DNA from: Marinomonas algarum
GTDB lineage: Bacteria; Pseudomonadota; Gammaproteobacteria; Pseudomonadales; Marinomonadaceae
Direction: 5' to 3'
Assembly (NCBI RefSeq): GCF_020532605.1
Contig: NZ_JAJATW010000007.1
Span: 62,001 to 126,000 of the forward strand
Length of the DNA: 64,000 nucleotides
In this document: positions 44,684 through 52,740 of the stretch, in pieces
Layout: each line of letters starts with the position of its first letter
Position numbering within the stretch: the first letter of the stretch is position 1
Position numbers and translations under genes: made by a program
Notes under the pieces: model-generated
Told to the model about the DNA's origin: nothing
What the model saw: the letters and a program-made list of their open reading frames with translations, nothing else
Databases searched by the model: none

Positions 44684-46983
44684 TGTTTTTTTATCCTTTT
44701 CTCGGACGTTTAAATAAAAGGCGCGGCGATTCTTATCGTACTTTAGGGGCCTTAATCTGCATGGGCATTGCTCCTGCTGGGTACGCCCAATCGATTGATA
44801 TCCTTGACGAAAGCGCACCCTCAAATAAAGCGCCAGTGCTTGTCAAGAGCACTCCCTTTCAAACACCTTCACTGACCCCCACGCAATCTGACTTAGGCGG
44901 TGTAGGTCTATTACAAATGCCCACAGGCCGTATGGCTGAAGAAGGCATGGTGAGCATTGGCTATAATCACAACAGTGAATACCAATTCTTTACCTTGTCT
45001 CTACAAGTCATGCCATGGCTGGAAACGACCTTGCGTTACACCCAAGTAGAAGACTTGCTGTACAGTGACCGGGAAGAATTCAGTGGCGACACCAAGTTAG
45101 CCGATAAAGGCATAGATGCGAAGTTACGATTGTGGACAGAAAACCAATGGCGACCGGAGGTTTCTGTTGGGTTAAGAGACCTGGGTGGTACAGGGTTATT
45201 TGACGGAGAGTTCATTGCGGCCAGTAAACGATTGTCGACCGATCATTATGGCGAACTTGATTTTACACTAGGCCTAGGTTGGGGGTATTTCGGGACACGG
45301 GGTACGGTTAGCAACCCTTTTTGTACTGCCGGTGACCGCTTTTGTGATCGTATCACAGACTCCAACGGCAACGGTGGTTCTATTGATTACCAACGCTGGT
45401 TTACGGGCCCGTCATCTTTGTTTGGCGGTATCGAATACCAAACGCCATTTGAACCATTAAGCTTCAAGCTGGAGTACGACGGTAATGATTACAGCCAAGA
45501 TACTCCTGTACTAAGGGGTGGAATTGATATGACCCCTCGCTCTCCATGGAATATTGGCGCTGTTTACGCGTTAAATGACAACTTCAGCTTACGTGTTGGT
45601 TACGAGAGAGGTACTACCACAACCCTGGGACTCACATTTGCTAGTAACTTCGATACGATTAAATCGCCTTGGGTCGACAATCCTATTCCAGCATTAGGCA
45701 CTCAACAGGCTTCTGATTTAGATTCCGTTGATTGGCCTAATCTGACTGCAGAACTGTCTAATATTGCGGGCTATCATACACATAAGGTGTATCAGAACGA
45801 ACAGGGAGAACACGTTACGCTGGTAGCACAACAGAGTAAATATCGTGATCGAGATATGGCAGCAGAACGTGCGGCAGCAGTATTAGCGAACTATTTACCT
45901 GATTCAGTCTCCACTTACCAGGTGGTTGAAACTCAGAAAAATATCCCCGTTAAATCCACAGAGATATCTGCGCAAGGCTATCGAGATATCGCCACGGTCG
46001 ATTACTTTAATCCAAACATTAAAGATGCCTTGCTTACACTGCCAAACCATCACCAGTACGAAATAACCAGCAGTGAACCTATTTATGATCAGTTTGAGCC
46101 CTTTAACTACAACATCAGCCCCGATCTAACCCAATCCATAGGTAACCCTGAAAGCTTTTACTTATACAGTGTCACCCTTGAGGGCGATGCCTCTTATTGG
46201 CTCACATCAAACCTTGAACTATCAAGCTCAGTATCGTTGAACCTTATTGACAACTTAGATCAGTTAGGTGACTCGTTGCCCGAAGACGGTACAGACAACT
46301 ACCGTGTTAGAACCTTAATTCGTTCTTACATACACGATAACGATGTTTACATGAGTAATCTGCAGTTAACCTGGTTCGAAAAATACAGCCAAAACTGGTA
46401 TCAACAGATTTACGGTGGCTATTTAGAAACCATGTTTGCGGGGGTTGGTACAGAGGTGCTTTATCGTCGTCCTAACGCCAACTGGGCCATTGGTGTCGAT
46501 GCAAATCTTATCGCCCAGCGTGACCCTAGCTCGCAATTTGCTCTCTTTGAAAGCGACAACGCTTACAGCCCTGATGCTAAAGTACTGTCTAAAGGCACAA
46601 CCGGTCACGTGTCTTTGTATTACCAGACGGACTTTTCTTTCATGAAAGACTTCCTCGTTCAACTTAATGTTGGCCAATTCTTAGCAGCTGATGTAGGTGC
46701 TCGCCTTGATGTGTCAAAACAATACAAGAGCGGCGTAATTATCGGCGCTTACGCCAGTAAAACCGACATGTCAGCAGAAGAATTCGGCGAGGGCAGCTTC
46801 ACAAAAGGCTTCTACATGTCGATTCCTTTCGACACTATCTCTATCAAACCGAACAACAGCCGTGCCGACATAAGTTGGCAGCCACTCACTCGAGACGGCG
46901 GTCAAATGCTCGACAAACGCAACAGTTTATTTGGCATCACCGACCTCGTTGCCCCTTGGTATCAAAGACCTAATCAAAACTAA
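44683..46983 (+). CDS. yjbH: YjbH/GfcD-family outer-membrane beta-barrel protein
   Basis: 766 residues. A signal peptide is likely within the first 35 residues (ending near GYAQS). The domain of exopolysaccharide YjbH proteins is clear: GVGLLQMPTGRMAEEGMVSI, PWLETTLRYTQVED, and alternating aromatic strands through the length. Predicted outer-membrane beta-barrel component of the Yjb/Gfc system. It is the last gene of the yjbFGH unit; a REP-like pair follows six bases after the stop. Confidence 0.92.
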   Translation: MFFYPFLGRLNKRRGDSYRTLGALICMGIAPAGYAQSIDILDESAPSNKAPVLVKSTPFQTPSLTPTQSDLGGVGLLQMPTGRMAEEGMVSIGYNHNSEYQFFTLSLQVMPWLETTLRYTQVEDLLYSDREEFSGDTKLADKGIDAKLRLWTENQWRPEVSVGLRDLGGTGLFDGEFIAASKRLSTDHYGELDFTLGLGWGYFGTRGTVSNPFCTAGDRFCDRITDSNGNGGSIDYQRWFTGPSSLFGGIEYQTPFEPLSFKLEYDGNDYSQDTPVLRGGIDMTPRSPWNIGAVYALNDNFSLRVGYERGTTTTLGLTFASNFDTIKSPWVDNPIPALGTQQASDLDSVDWPNLTAELSNIAGYHTHKVYQNEQGEHVTLVAQQSKYRDRDMAAERAAAVLANYLPDSVSTYQVVETQKNIPVKSTEISAQGYRDIATVDYFNPNIKDALLTLPNHHQYEITSSEPIYDQFEPFNYNISPDLTQSIGNPESFYLYSVTLEGDASYWLTSNLELSSSVSLNLIDNLDQLGDSLPEDGTDNYRVRTLIRSYIHDNDVYMSNLQLTWFEKYSQNWYQQIYGGYLETMFAGVGTEVLYRRPNANWAIGVDANLIAQRDPSSQFALFESDNAYSPDAKVLSKGTTGHVSLYYQTDFSFMKDFLVQLNVGQFLAADVGARLDVSKQYKSGVIIGAYASKTDMSAEEFGEGSFTKGFYMSIPFDTISIKPNNSRADISWQPLTRDGGQMLDKRNSLFGITDLVAPWYQRPNQN

Positions 46984-46988
46984 CCAAA

Positions 46989-47083
46989 CGCCGGATAACG
47001 CCTCGTACCTCGGCTCATCCGGCCTACAATTTGATTGGCTCATGAAAAACCGTAGGGCACCATAAGCCCAAGCGTAATGTGCC
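46989..47083. repeat. REP-like pair: family A and family B
   Basis: Family A copy at 46989-47027 and family B at 47050-47083 (the latter ends GTGCCC rather than GTGCCG). They lie just after yjbH and before the ars promoter. Confidence 0.85.
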
Positions 47084-47114
47084 CTTCTCCCTCTCCCCTG
47101 TTGACTTATCTATT

Positions 47115-47140
47115 AACATATATGATTATTCATATATGTT
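47115..47140. promoter_or_regulatory. ArsR operator palindrome
   Basis: Perfect inverted repeat AACATATATG-ATTATT-CATATATGTT, 18 bases upstream of the arsR start and just after a -35-like TTGACT at 47101. ArsR-family repressors bind such AT-rich dyads over their own promoter and leave when As(III) or Sb(III) is bound. Confidence 0.8.
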
Positions 47141-47157
47141 ATTTTTTGGATGTGTTT

Positions 47158-47493
47158 ATGACCCCCTGTCAATTTTATAAATGCCTCGCCGATGACACCC
47201 GTTTGCAGTCCGTGCTGCTGATCGCTCGCGTCGGTGAAACCTGTGTCTGTGATCTTATGGTGGCGCTGGAGCTGGACCAACCTAAAACCTCGCGCCATCT
47301 CGCGTCTTTGCGCAAGTGCGGCATTCTTCAGGATGAACGTCGAGGCAAGTGGGTGTTTTACCGCTTACACCCTGAACTGGACGATTGGGCGGTAAAGGTC
47401 ATCCAAGACACCGCCGAGCACAATCCTGGCTATTACCAAGATGCCCTACAACGCATTCTTGCTAGCCAAGCAGCAAAACAAGTCTGTTGTTAA
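47158..47493 (+). CDS. arsR: ArsR-family arsenic-responsive repressor
   Basis: About 111 residues from ATG 47158, giving MTPCQFYKCLADDTR. Winged helix; the metalloid-binding motif is CVCDLMVAL, the ELCVCDL type of classical ArsR in the recognition region, and DQPKTSRHLASLRKCG is the DNA-reading helix. A terminal Cys pair is also present. It is the first gene of the arsenic operon, with a palindromic operator upstream. The upstream frame to 47077 overlaps the operator, so is rejected as start. Confidence 0.93.
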   Translation: MTPCQFYKCLADDTRLQSVLLIARVGETCVCDLMVALELDQPKTSRHLASLRKCGILQDERRGKWVFYRLHPELDDWAVKVIQDTAEHNPGYYQDALQRILASQAAKQVCC

Positions 47494-47526
47494 CCTGTGT
47501 ATTTTTGATTCATTAAGGAAGCCACG

Positions 47527-48756
47527 ATGAAGATTCTCTACATCTGCACCCACAACCGTTGCCGTAGTATTTTGTCAGAAGCCATCACCAATGGTGTGGC
47601 GGGTGATGTGATCACCGCCAAAAGCGCCGGCAGCCAACCCGCTGGTGAAGTGCATCCACTTTCATTGACTTATTTAACCCAAGCCGGTTACGACACCCAA
47701 GGGTTACAAAGCCAATCTTGGGACGATTTCGACGACTTTGAGCCAGACCTGGTCATCACAGCATGCGATTCCGCCGCAGGGGAAAGCTGCCCTATGTATT
47801 TTGGGCGCAGTGTGAAAATCCACTGGGGGCTAAGCGACCCGTCTAAACTCGACGGCAGCGACGCTGAAAAAGCGCACGCTTTTGCCGACTGCATCCACAC
47901 CATTGAAGCACGTGTACAGCAACTCAAGTCCATAGCCGAACAGATGACGGCACAAGCCTCGTTCAACAAGGAAGACTTAACCGCCGCCCTTGCCCGCTTA
48001 CCGGATCTTGCCCATCTCGCCACCCCAACCACCACAACAGAAGAACGCCCTATGGATTTACCTAATATTGACCCGACCTCTTTTGCGACCCCATCTTTTG
48101 AGGCATTTACACAGTCACCCAGCACGCACAAACCGCGCTTTTTACTCTTATACGGATCATTGCGAGAACGCTCTTACAGCCGTCTCGTTGTCGAAGAATC
48201 GGCTCGCATACTGCAAAGTTGGGGCGCTGAGGTAAAGATTTTCAACCCTGAAGGCTTACCACAACCCGACACAGACGACGGCCGTCACCCTAAAGTCGAA
48301 GAATTACGCGAGTTAATGATGTGGTCTGAAGGTCAGGTATGGTGCTCGCCAGAACGTCATGGCGCTATGACCAGTATTTTAAAAAGCCAAATCGACTGGG
48401 TGCCATTGAGCATTGGTAGTGTGCGTCCAACACAAGGCAAAACCTTAGCGGTGATGCAGGTCAGCGGCGGTTCTCAGTCGTTTAATGCCGTCAATCAGAT
48501 GCGTATTTTAGGCCGCTGGATGCGCATGTTGACCATTCCCAATCAGTCTTCTGTGGCCAAGGCTTTCTTAGAATTTGAAGAAGACGGTCGCATGAAACCC
48601 TCGCCTTACTACAACCGCATCGTCGATGTCTTGGAAGAATTAATGAAATTCACCTTGCTGACCCGCGACAACAAAGACTACCTGGTTGACCGTTACTCCG
48701 AACGCGTGGAAAGCGCGGAACAACTTAGCCAACGCGTTAATCAGCGTTCTATTTAA
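47527..48756 (+). CDS. Fusion of thioredoxin-type arsenate reductase (ArsC) and ArsH flavoprotein
   Basis: 409 residues. Residues 1-135 are an LMW-phosphatase-like Ars[10 protein letters not shown]-loop (Cys7 to Arg13) and the redox pair Cys80/Cys88 in [13 protein letters not shown]. Residues 136-190 are a flexible linker rich in Ala, Thr and Pro. Residues 190-400 are Ars[17 protein letters not shown] (FMN phosphate loop), [13 protein letters not shown] and [15 protein letters not shown]. ArsC reduces arsenate to arsenite; ArsH is an NADPH-FMN reductase that can oxidise trivalent organoarsenicals. Met176 begins MDLPNI, typical of a free ArsH start, so a separate ArsH may also be made from codon 48052. 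In most genomes these are two genes. Confidence 0.9.
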   Translation: MKILYICTHNRCRSILSEAITNGVAGDVITAKSAGSQPAGEVHPLSLTYLTQAGYDTQGLQSQSWDDFDDFEPDLVITACDSAAGESCPMYFGRSVKIHWGLSDPSKLDGSDAEKAHAFADCIHTIEARVQQLKSIAEQMTAQASFNKEDLTAALARLPDLAHLATPTTTTEERPMDLPNIDPTSFATPSFEAFTQSPSTHKPRFLLLYGSLRERSYSRLVVEESARILQSWGAEVKIFNPEGLPQPDTDDGRHPKVEELRELMMWSEGQVWCSPERHGAMTSILKSQIDWVPLSIGSVRPTQGKTLAVMQVSGGSQSFNAVNQMRILGRWMRMLTIPNQSSVAKAFLEFEEDGRMKPSPYYNRIVDVLEELMKFTLLTRDNKDYLVDRYSERVESAEQLSQRVNQRSI

Positions 48757-48800
48757 AACACACAACAGATCACACACCCACTCAATACAAGGGAGACATC

Positions 48801-49817
48801 ATGGGATTATTTGAACGTTATCTTACCGTTTGGGTGGGGTTGGCCATTGTGATTGGCATAGTCGCAGGCAGTGTGGCACCCGTTATCTTCTCTGTGGTGG
48901 CTGGGTTGGAATATGCCCATGTCAATCTAGTGATTGCTCTGCTGATTTGGCTAATGATTTACCCAATGATGACGCAGATTGATTTTTCCTCCATTAAAGA
49001 CGTTGGCAAAAATCCTAAAGGCCTGATACTCACCTTGGTAATCAACTGGCTGATCAAGCCTTTCACCATGGCGTTGTTGGGCTGGGTATTTTTCAAGGTG
49101 CTGTTTGCCCCTTGGGTCGACCCGCAAAGCGCCCGAGAGTACATCGCGGGGATGATTCTGCTCGGCGTGGCACCTTGTACCGCCATGGTGTTTGTGTGGA
49201 GTCAGTTGACCAAGGGCGACGCCAATTACACCTTGGTACAGGTGTCCATTAACGACGTGATTATGATTTTCGCCTTCGCGCCCATCGCTGGCTTATTGCT
49301 GGGCGCAACCGACATTCATGTGCCTTGGGATACGCTGCTGATTTCCGTGGTTTTGTATGTATTGGTGCCCTTACTGGCCGGTGTGTTCACCCGCAAAGCC
49401 TTAGACCGTCGGAATGACCACAGCAAACTCGACAATTTTTTAGCGACCATGAAACCTTGGTCGATTATCGGATTACTGGCCACGGTTGTGCTCTTGTTTG
49501 GTTTTCAAGCAGAGACCATTTTGGCCAAACCGCAAGCCATTGTGTTGATTGCGATTCCCTTACTGATTCAGACCTACGGGATCTTTGCCGTGGCATATTT
49601 TCTCGCGAAGAAATTCAAGCTGCCCCACAAGGAAGCGGCACCTGCGAGCATGATCGCCACATCGAACTTCTTTGAACTGGCTGTCGCCGTCGCCATCTCT
49701 TTGTTTGGACTGCATTCTGGTGCAGCACTCGCCACCGTCGTCGGTGTATTAGTGGAAGTCCCCGTTATGCTCTCCCTCGTCTGGTTCGCCAACCGCACCC
49801 GACATTGGTTTGGTTAA
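48801..49817 (+). CDS. acr3: ACR3-family arsenite efflux transporter
   Basis: 338 residues with about ten hydrophobic helices. Family signature: conserved Cys in [19 protein letters not shown], plus [17 protein letters not shown]. It would export As(III) across the inner membrane, driven by the proton motive force. It is the third gene of the operon, after the regulator and the arsenate reductase that makes its substrate. Start ATG 48801 follows AAGGGAG. A long REP-like array begins 17 bases after the stop. Confidence 0.95.
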   Translation: MGLFERYLTVWVGLAIVIGIVAGSVAPVIFSVVAGLEYAHVNLVIALLIWLMIYPMMTQIDFSSIKDVGKNPKGLILTLVINWLIKPFTMALLGWVFFKVLFAPWVDPQSAREYIAGMILLGVAPCTAMVFVWSQLTKGDANYTLVQVSINDVIMIFAFAPIAGLLLGATDIHVPWDTLLISVVLYVLVPLLAGVFTRKALDRRNDHSKLDNFLATMKPWSIIGLLATVVLLFGFQAETILAKPQAIVLIAIPLLIQTYGIFAVAYFLAKKFKLPHKEAAPASMIATSNFFELAVAVAISLFGLHSGAALATVVGVLVEVPVMLSLVWFANRTRHWFG

Positions 49818-49833
49818 CCCTCTCCCCACCAAA

Positions 49834-50176
49834 CGCCGGATAACGCCTCGTACCTCGTCTCATCCGGCCTACAATTTAATGGATTCATGACAAACCGTAG
49901 GTCGCCATAAGCCAAAGCGTAATGTGCCGTGGAAATTGCATGCCCCCGTAGGGCACCATAAGCCAAAGCGTAATGTGCCGTGAAAATGTACCGTGGGAAT
50001 CGCATGCTCCCGTAGGGCATCATAAGCCAAAGCGTAATGTGCCGTTAAAATGTACCATCAAAGTTGCATGAAGCCCCGTAGGGCACCATAAGCCCAAGCG
50101 TAATGTGCCGTTAAAATGTACCATCAGAATTACATGACCCCCCGTAGGGCACCATAAGCCCAAGCGTAATGTGCCG
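49834..50176. repeat. REP-like array, left of the RAYT gene (one family A, five family B)
   Basis: Fills the 436-base gap between acr3 and the RAYT gene. Family A (49834-49872) starts CGCCGGATAACGCCTCGTAC and ends CATCCGGCCTAC; its outer arms GCCGGAT/ATCCGGC pair, resembling enterobacterial REP hairpins. Family B copies lie at 49895-49929, 49946-49980, 50010-50044, 50076-50110 and 50142-50176. Each starts CCGTAGGGCACCATAAGCC (with variants) and ends GCGTAATGTGCCG, with pairing arms GGCAC/GTGCC. The last three are spaced 64-66 bases. Confidence 0.92.
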
Positions 50177-50253
50177 TGGGAATTTGAAAACACCCCATTT
50201 AATCGGAATCACAAGAATTTTCGATAAAATATAACCAACAAAGGCGGATATGG

Positions 50254-50736
50254 ATGTCCAATTTTATTAGAAGCAAACAAAAAGGCGGTACATTTTTCTT
50301 CACCGTCACCCTCAAAGATCGACAGTCATCGGTATTAATTGATCACATAAACCTACTACGTGAGAGCGTTCGCCACGTTAAATCACGCAGGCCGTTTACC
50401 ATCATTGCTTGGGTGGTTTTACCAGATCATATTCATGCCGTTTGGAAATTACCCGACGGGGATAACGACTTCTCAACGCGCTGGCAACTTATCAAAATAT
50501 TCTTCACCAAAAGGCTCAAAGCCACCACCCAATATCAACACAGCGTTTGGCAAAGCCGATTTTGGGAACATGAAATTCGAACTGAACAGGATTTAACGGC
50601 TCACATCAATTATTGTTATTTAAACCCAGTGAAACATGGTCTCGTTACATCAACACACGAATGGCCATATTCCAGCTTCCACCGTGATGTTAAAAAGGGG
50701 TTATTTGATTATCATTGGAATGGTGTCATATCTTAG
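50254..50736 (+). CDS. REP-associated tyrosine transposase (RAYT, Y1/HUH family)
   Basis: 160 residues. HUH motif His59-Ile-His61 in LPDHIHAVW and the RAYT signature NYCYLNPVKHGLV with the nucleophile Tyr120 or Tyr122. It is related to TnpA of IS200/IS605 but of the domesticated type that is found as a single chromosomal gene between REP sequences. RAYTs bind and nick REP hairpins and are thought to spread them. REP-like copies lie on both sides (77 bases upstream, 20 downstream) and at several other places in the window, while the gene itself has no IS ends. ATG 50254 has GGCGGAT upstream. Confidence 0.92.
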   Translation: MSNFIRSKQKGGTFFFTVTLKDRQSSVLIDHINLLRESVRHVKSRRPFTIIAWVVLPDHIHAVWKLPDGDNDFSTRWQLIKIFFTKRLKATTQYQHSVWQSRFWEHEIRTEQDLTAHINYCYLNPVKHGLVTSTHEWPYSSFHRDVKKGLFDYHWNGVIS

Positions 50737-50755
50737 GAACATACAGATTTCACAA

Positions 50756-51137
50756 CGCCGGATAACGCCTCGTACCTCGTCTCATCCGGCCTACGGTTTG
50801 ATAGATTCATGAAAAACCGTAGGGCATCATAAGCCAAAGCGTAATGTGCCGTTAAAATGTACCATCAAAGTTGCATGAAACCCCGTAGGGCACCATAAGC
50901 CCAAGCGTAATGTGCCGTGGAAATGCACCATCAGAATTGCATGAACCCCCGTAGGGCATCATAAGCCCAAGCGTAATGTGCCGTTAAAATGTGCCGTGGG
51001 AATCAGATTAGGTACAATGGTGGATATTTCATGTCGTTAAACGCCGGATAACACCTCGTACCTCGTCTCATCCGGCCTACGGTTTGATAGATTCATGAAA
51101 AACCGTAGGGCATCATAAGCCCAAGCGTAATGTGCCG
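50756..51137. repeat. REP-like array, right of the RAYT gene (two family A, four family B)
   Basis: Family A copies at 50756-50794 and 51042-51080; family B at 50817-50851, 50883-50917, 50949-50983 and 51103-51137. The three family B copies in the middle are spaced exactly 66 bases. The spacers are also repeated (TTAAAATGTACCATCAAAGT and similar), so the real amplified unit is longer than the hairpin. Confidence 0.92.
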
Positions 51138-51296
51138 TGGGAATTGCATGAGGTACCATGGTGGATGTTTTTTTAATCACTACAACTGTACGGAATCCAA
51201 AAAATCAATCAGCACAGCACGACTTTCAAGCCATAAAAACGCTCTAGGAAAAAAGCTAAAAACCCATTATCTGAGCATGTCTTCATCCAATAACAA

Positions 51297-51325
51297 TTGA
51301 TAGTTTACGTTTTATACAATAATAT
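51297..51325 (+). promoter_or_regulatory. Predicted sigma-70 promoter for the DUF4760 unit
   Basis: -35 TTGATA (51297-51302) and -10 TAATAT (51320-51325) with a 17-base spacer. It lies in the 294-base stretch between the REP array and the leader ORF, which otherwise holds no gene. Confidence 0.45.
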
Positions 51326-51366
51326 TTGGTTTCAAGATTTAGAAGTCTCGAACGGTTGATCAAAAA

Positions 51367-51411
51367 TTGCCTCGCTGTTAATAGCAAAAACCTAAGCACC
51401 GACGCGAGCAA
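51367..51411 (+). promoter_or_regulatory. Stem-loop in the DUF4760 leader
   Basis: TTGCCTCGC (51367-51375) pairs with GCGAGCAA (51404-51411) with one bulged base and a 28-base loop. It lies between the predicted promoter and the leader ORF, so it would be in the 5' UTR. Its function is unknown. Confidence 0.35.
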
Positions 51412-51436
51412 CGTGAACCAAGAAAGGAGAATTATT

Positions 51437-51469
51437 ATGTCTATTAGAGATGAATGGGAAGACAGATAA
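51437..51469 (+). CDS. Ten-codon leader ORF with a near-perfect ribosome site
   Basis: MSIRDEWEDR and a TAA stop. The Shine-Dalgarno GAAAGGAGAA lies seven or so bases upstream, by far stronger than that of the gene that follows 23 bases later. It could be a leader peptide that couples or attenuates translation of the DUF4760 gene, or the remains of a gene whose body was lost. There is no codon monotony of a classical amino-acid attenuator. Confidence 0.4.
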   Translation: MSIRDEWEDR

Positions 51470-51492
51470 CACTTCCCTATAAGAGACGTTAA

Positions 51493-51999
51493 ATGGAATT
51501 TACGTTACTACAAACCTACCTAAGCCAAATCAATGTCGATACTTTGATACTGGCAGTCACCACCATTGCGGCACTGTATTCAGTTCGAAGAAATACAACT
51601 ATCAACTGTAGACGTGCTACGGTTGATTTAGTGTTGCATCAAAAAAATGACTCTGACTTAAAAGCAGCAAACTTAGTCGTAAACCCGCTACTGCGTGATG
51701 AAAATATTAGTATTACCAAGTATTCAGATAAAACCCATATCGGCTCAGAAGAGCGAACAGCGATTCTTTTTGTTCTTAATAACTATGAATTCATTGCGAC
51801 TGGTATACGGGAAAAAGCGTTTGATTTTAACCTCTTCAAAAGAATGCGGTGTGGTACAGTCTTGCGTGACTGGGAAGAGTTTCAACCTTTCATCTATGAG
51901 CTGCGTAAAATTAATAAACACCCCACTATGTATCAAGAGTTTGAGTGGCTAGCCAAAAAGCTTGAAGACAACCCTCTTAAAAAAGAAAAAATCAGATAA
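51493..51999 (+). CDS. DUF4760-like protein
   Basis: 168 residues. One N-terminal hydrophobic segment (TLILAVTTIAALYSV) anchors it to the membrane, followed by a basic cluster and a helical cytosolic domain (LFVLNNYEFIATGIREKAFD and LRDWEEFQPFIYELRK) as in DUF4760 proteins. Function unknown. The ribosome site is weak; the ten-codon ORF just upstream has a strong one. It is isolated between REP-like arrays, so probably a single-gene unit. Confidence 0.65.
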   Translation: MEFTLLQTYLSQINVDTLILAVTTIAALYSVRRNTTINCRRATVDLVLHQKNDSDLKAANLVVNPLLRDENISITKYSDKTHIGSEERTAILFVLNNYEFIATGIREKAFDFNLFKRMRCGTVLRDWEEFQPFIYELRKINKHPTMYQEFEWLAKKLEDNPLKKEKIR

Positions 52000-52024
52000 A
52001 GCCTGCCAATCAAAACTAACCAAA

Positions 52025-52120
52025 CGCCGGATAACGCCTCGTACCTCGTCTCATCCGGCCTACAATTTGATGGATTCATGAAAAACCGTAGGGCACCATA
52101 AGCCCAAGCGTAATGTGCCG
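52025..52120. repeat. REP-like pair: family A and family B
   Basis: Family A at 52025-52063 and family B at 52086-52120, between the DUF4760 gene and the 3' end of aroQ. The order and spacing match the pair after yjbH (46989-47083). Confidence 0.88.
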
Positions 52121-52156
52121 TGGTTTGTAGGTTGTGCGTTTACGCCACCAAAGTGG

Positions 52157-52609
52157 TTATTTACCCAATTTGGCGACCAGCCCCTGGATGCCGAGCAGAT
52201 AGCCCTGTACGCCCATGCCAACGATGGTGCCGGCGGCGACAGGGGAGATGTAAGAGTGGTGACGAAAGGCTTCACGAGCATGAACGTTGCTGATGTGTAC
52301 CTCAATCACCGGCACTTCCGCACCGATAATGGCGTCGTGTAAAGCAATGGAAGTGTGGGTATAGGCACCTGGGTTGAAGACCACACCTAACACTTCGCCG
52401 GTTTTAATCCGTCGGCCCGCCTCGTGAATCCAATCCACCAGCACGCCTTCATGGTTAGACTGGTAACACTCTACCTGATGACCCAGCGACTCAGCTGTCG
52501 CTTGGCACATGGCTTCCACGTCGGCCAAGGTTTCATGGCCGTAGGTCGCTGGCTCACGGGTGCCCAGTAAATTTAAGTTGGGGCCATTCAATACCATAAT
52601 AATCGACAC
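52157..52609 (-). CDS. aroQ: 3-dehydroquinate dehydratase, type II
   Basis: About 150 residues from GTG 52609 (ribosome site TAGGAG eight bases upstream), giving [20 protein letters not shown]; this is the usual length, while the longest frame to 52660 is too long. Catalytic Tyr in [13 protein letters not shown], Asn and His in [13 protein letters not shown] and [16 protein letters not shown]. It converts 3-dehydroquinate to 3-dehydroshikimate in the shikimate pathway. In many gammaproteobacteria aroQ is next to accB-accC; here it follows the biotin-dependent pyruvate carboxylase genes, separated by a terminator. Confidence 0.94.
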   Translation of the reverse strand: MSIIMVLNGPNLNLLGTREPATYGHETLADVEAMCQATAESLGHQVECYQSNHEGVLVDWIHEAGRRIKTGEVLGVVFNPGAYTHTSIALHDAIIGAEVPVIEVHISNVHAREAFRHHSYISPVAAGTIVGMGVQGYLLGIQGLVAKLGK

Positions 52610-52658
52610 TGTGATTACTCCTAAAGACATCAGCGGATAAGGCGTCAAATTGTACGCC

Positions 52659-52696
52659 AAAAAAAATCTCCCTTCACCTGTGGCAAAGAGAGATTG
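52659..52696 (-). terminator. Rho-independent terminator of the pycA-pycB unit
   Basis: On the minus strand the stem AATCTC...GAGATT, with CTT/AAG inside, is followed by a run of T. It lies between pycB and aroQ, so aroQ is probably transcribed from its own promoter. Confidence 0.8.
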
Positions 52697-52740
52697 TGAT
52701 TTCTATTCGGCCTTTATGGCAACCTGACGAAGGTTAGTGC

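Noticed and set aside
47077-47157. Upstream extension of arsR
   Set aside because: It would run through the operator and promoter; the ATG at 47158 gives the normal N-terminus.
49834-51137. Possible CRISPR array
   Set aside because: Repeats are imperfect, hairpin-forming and of two types, the spacers are themselves repeated, no cas genes are near, and a RAYT gene lies in the middle.
51437-51999. Leader ORF plus DUF4760 as a toxin-antitoxin or phage-defence pair
   Set aside because: Ten codons are too few for an antitoxin and DUF4760 has no known toxin motif; no supporting evidence in sequence.
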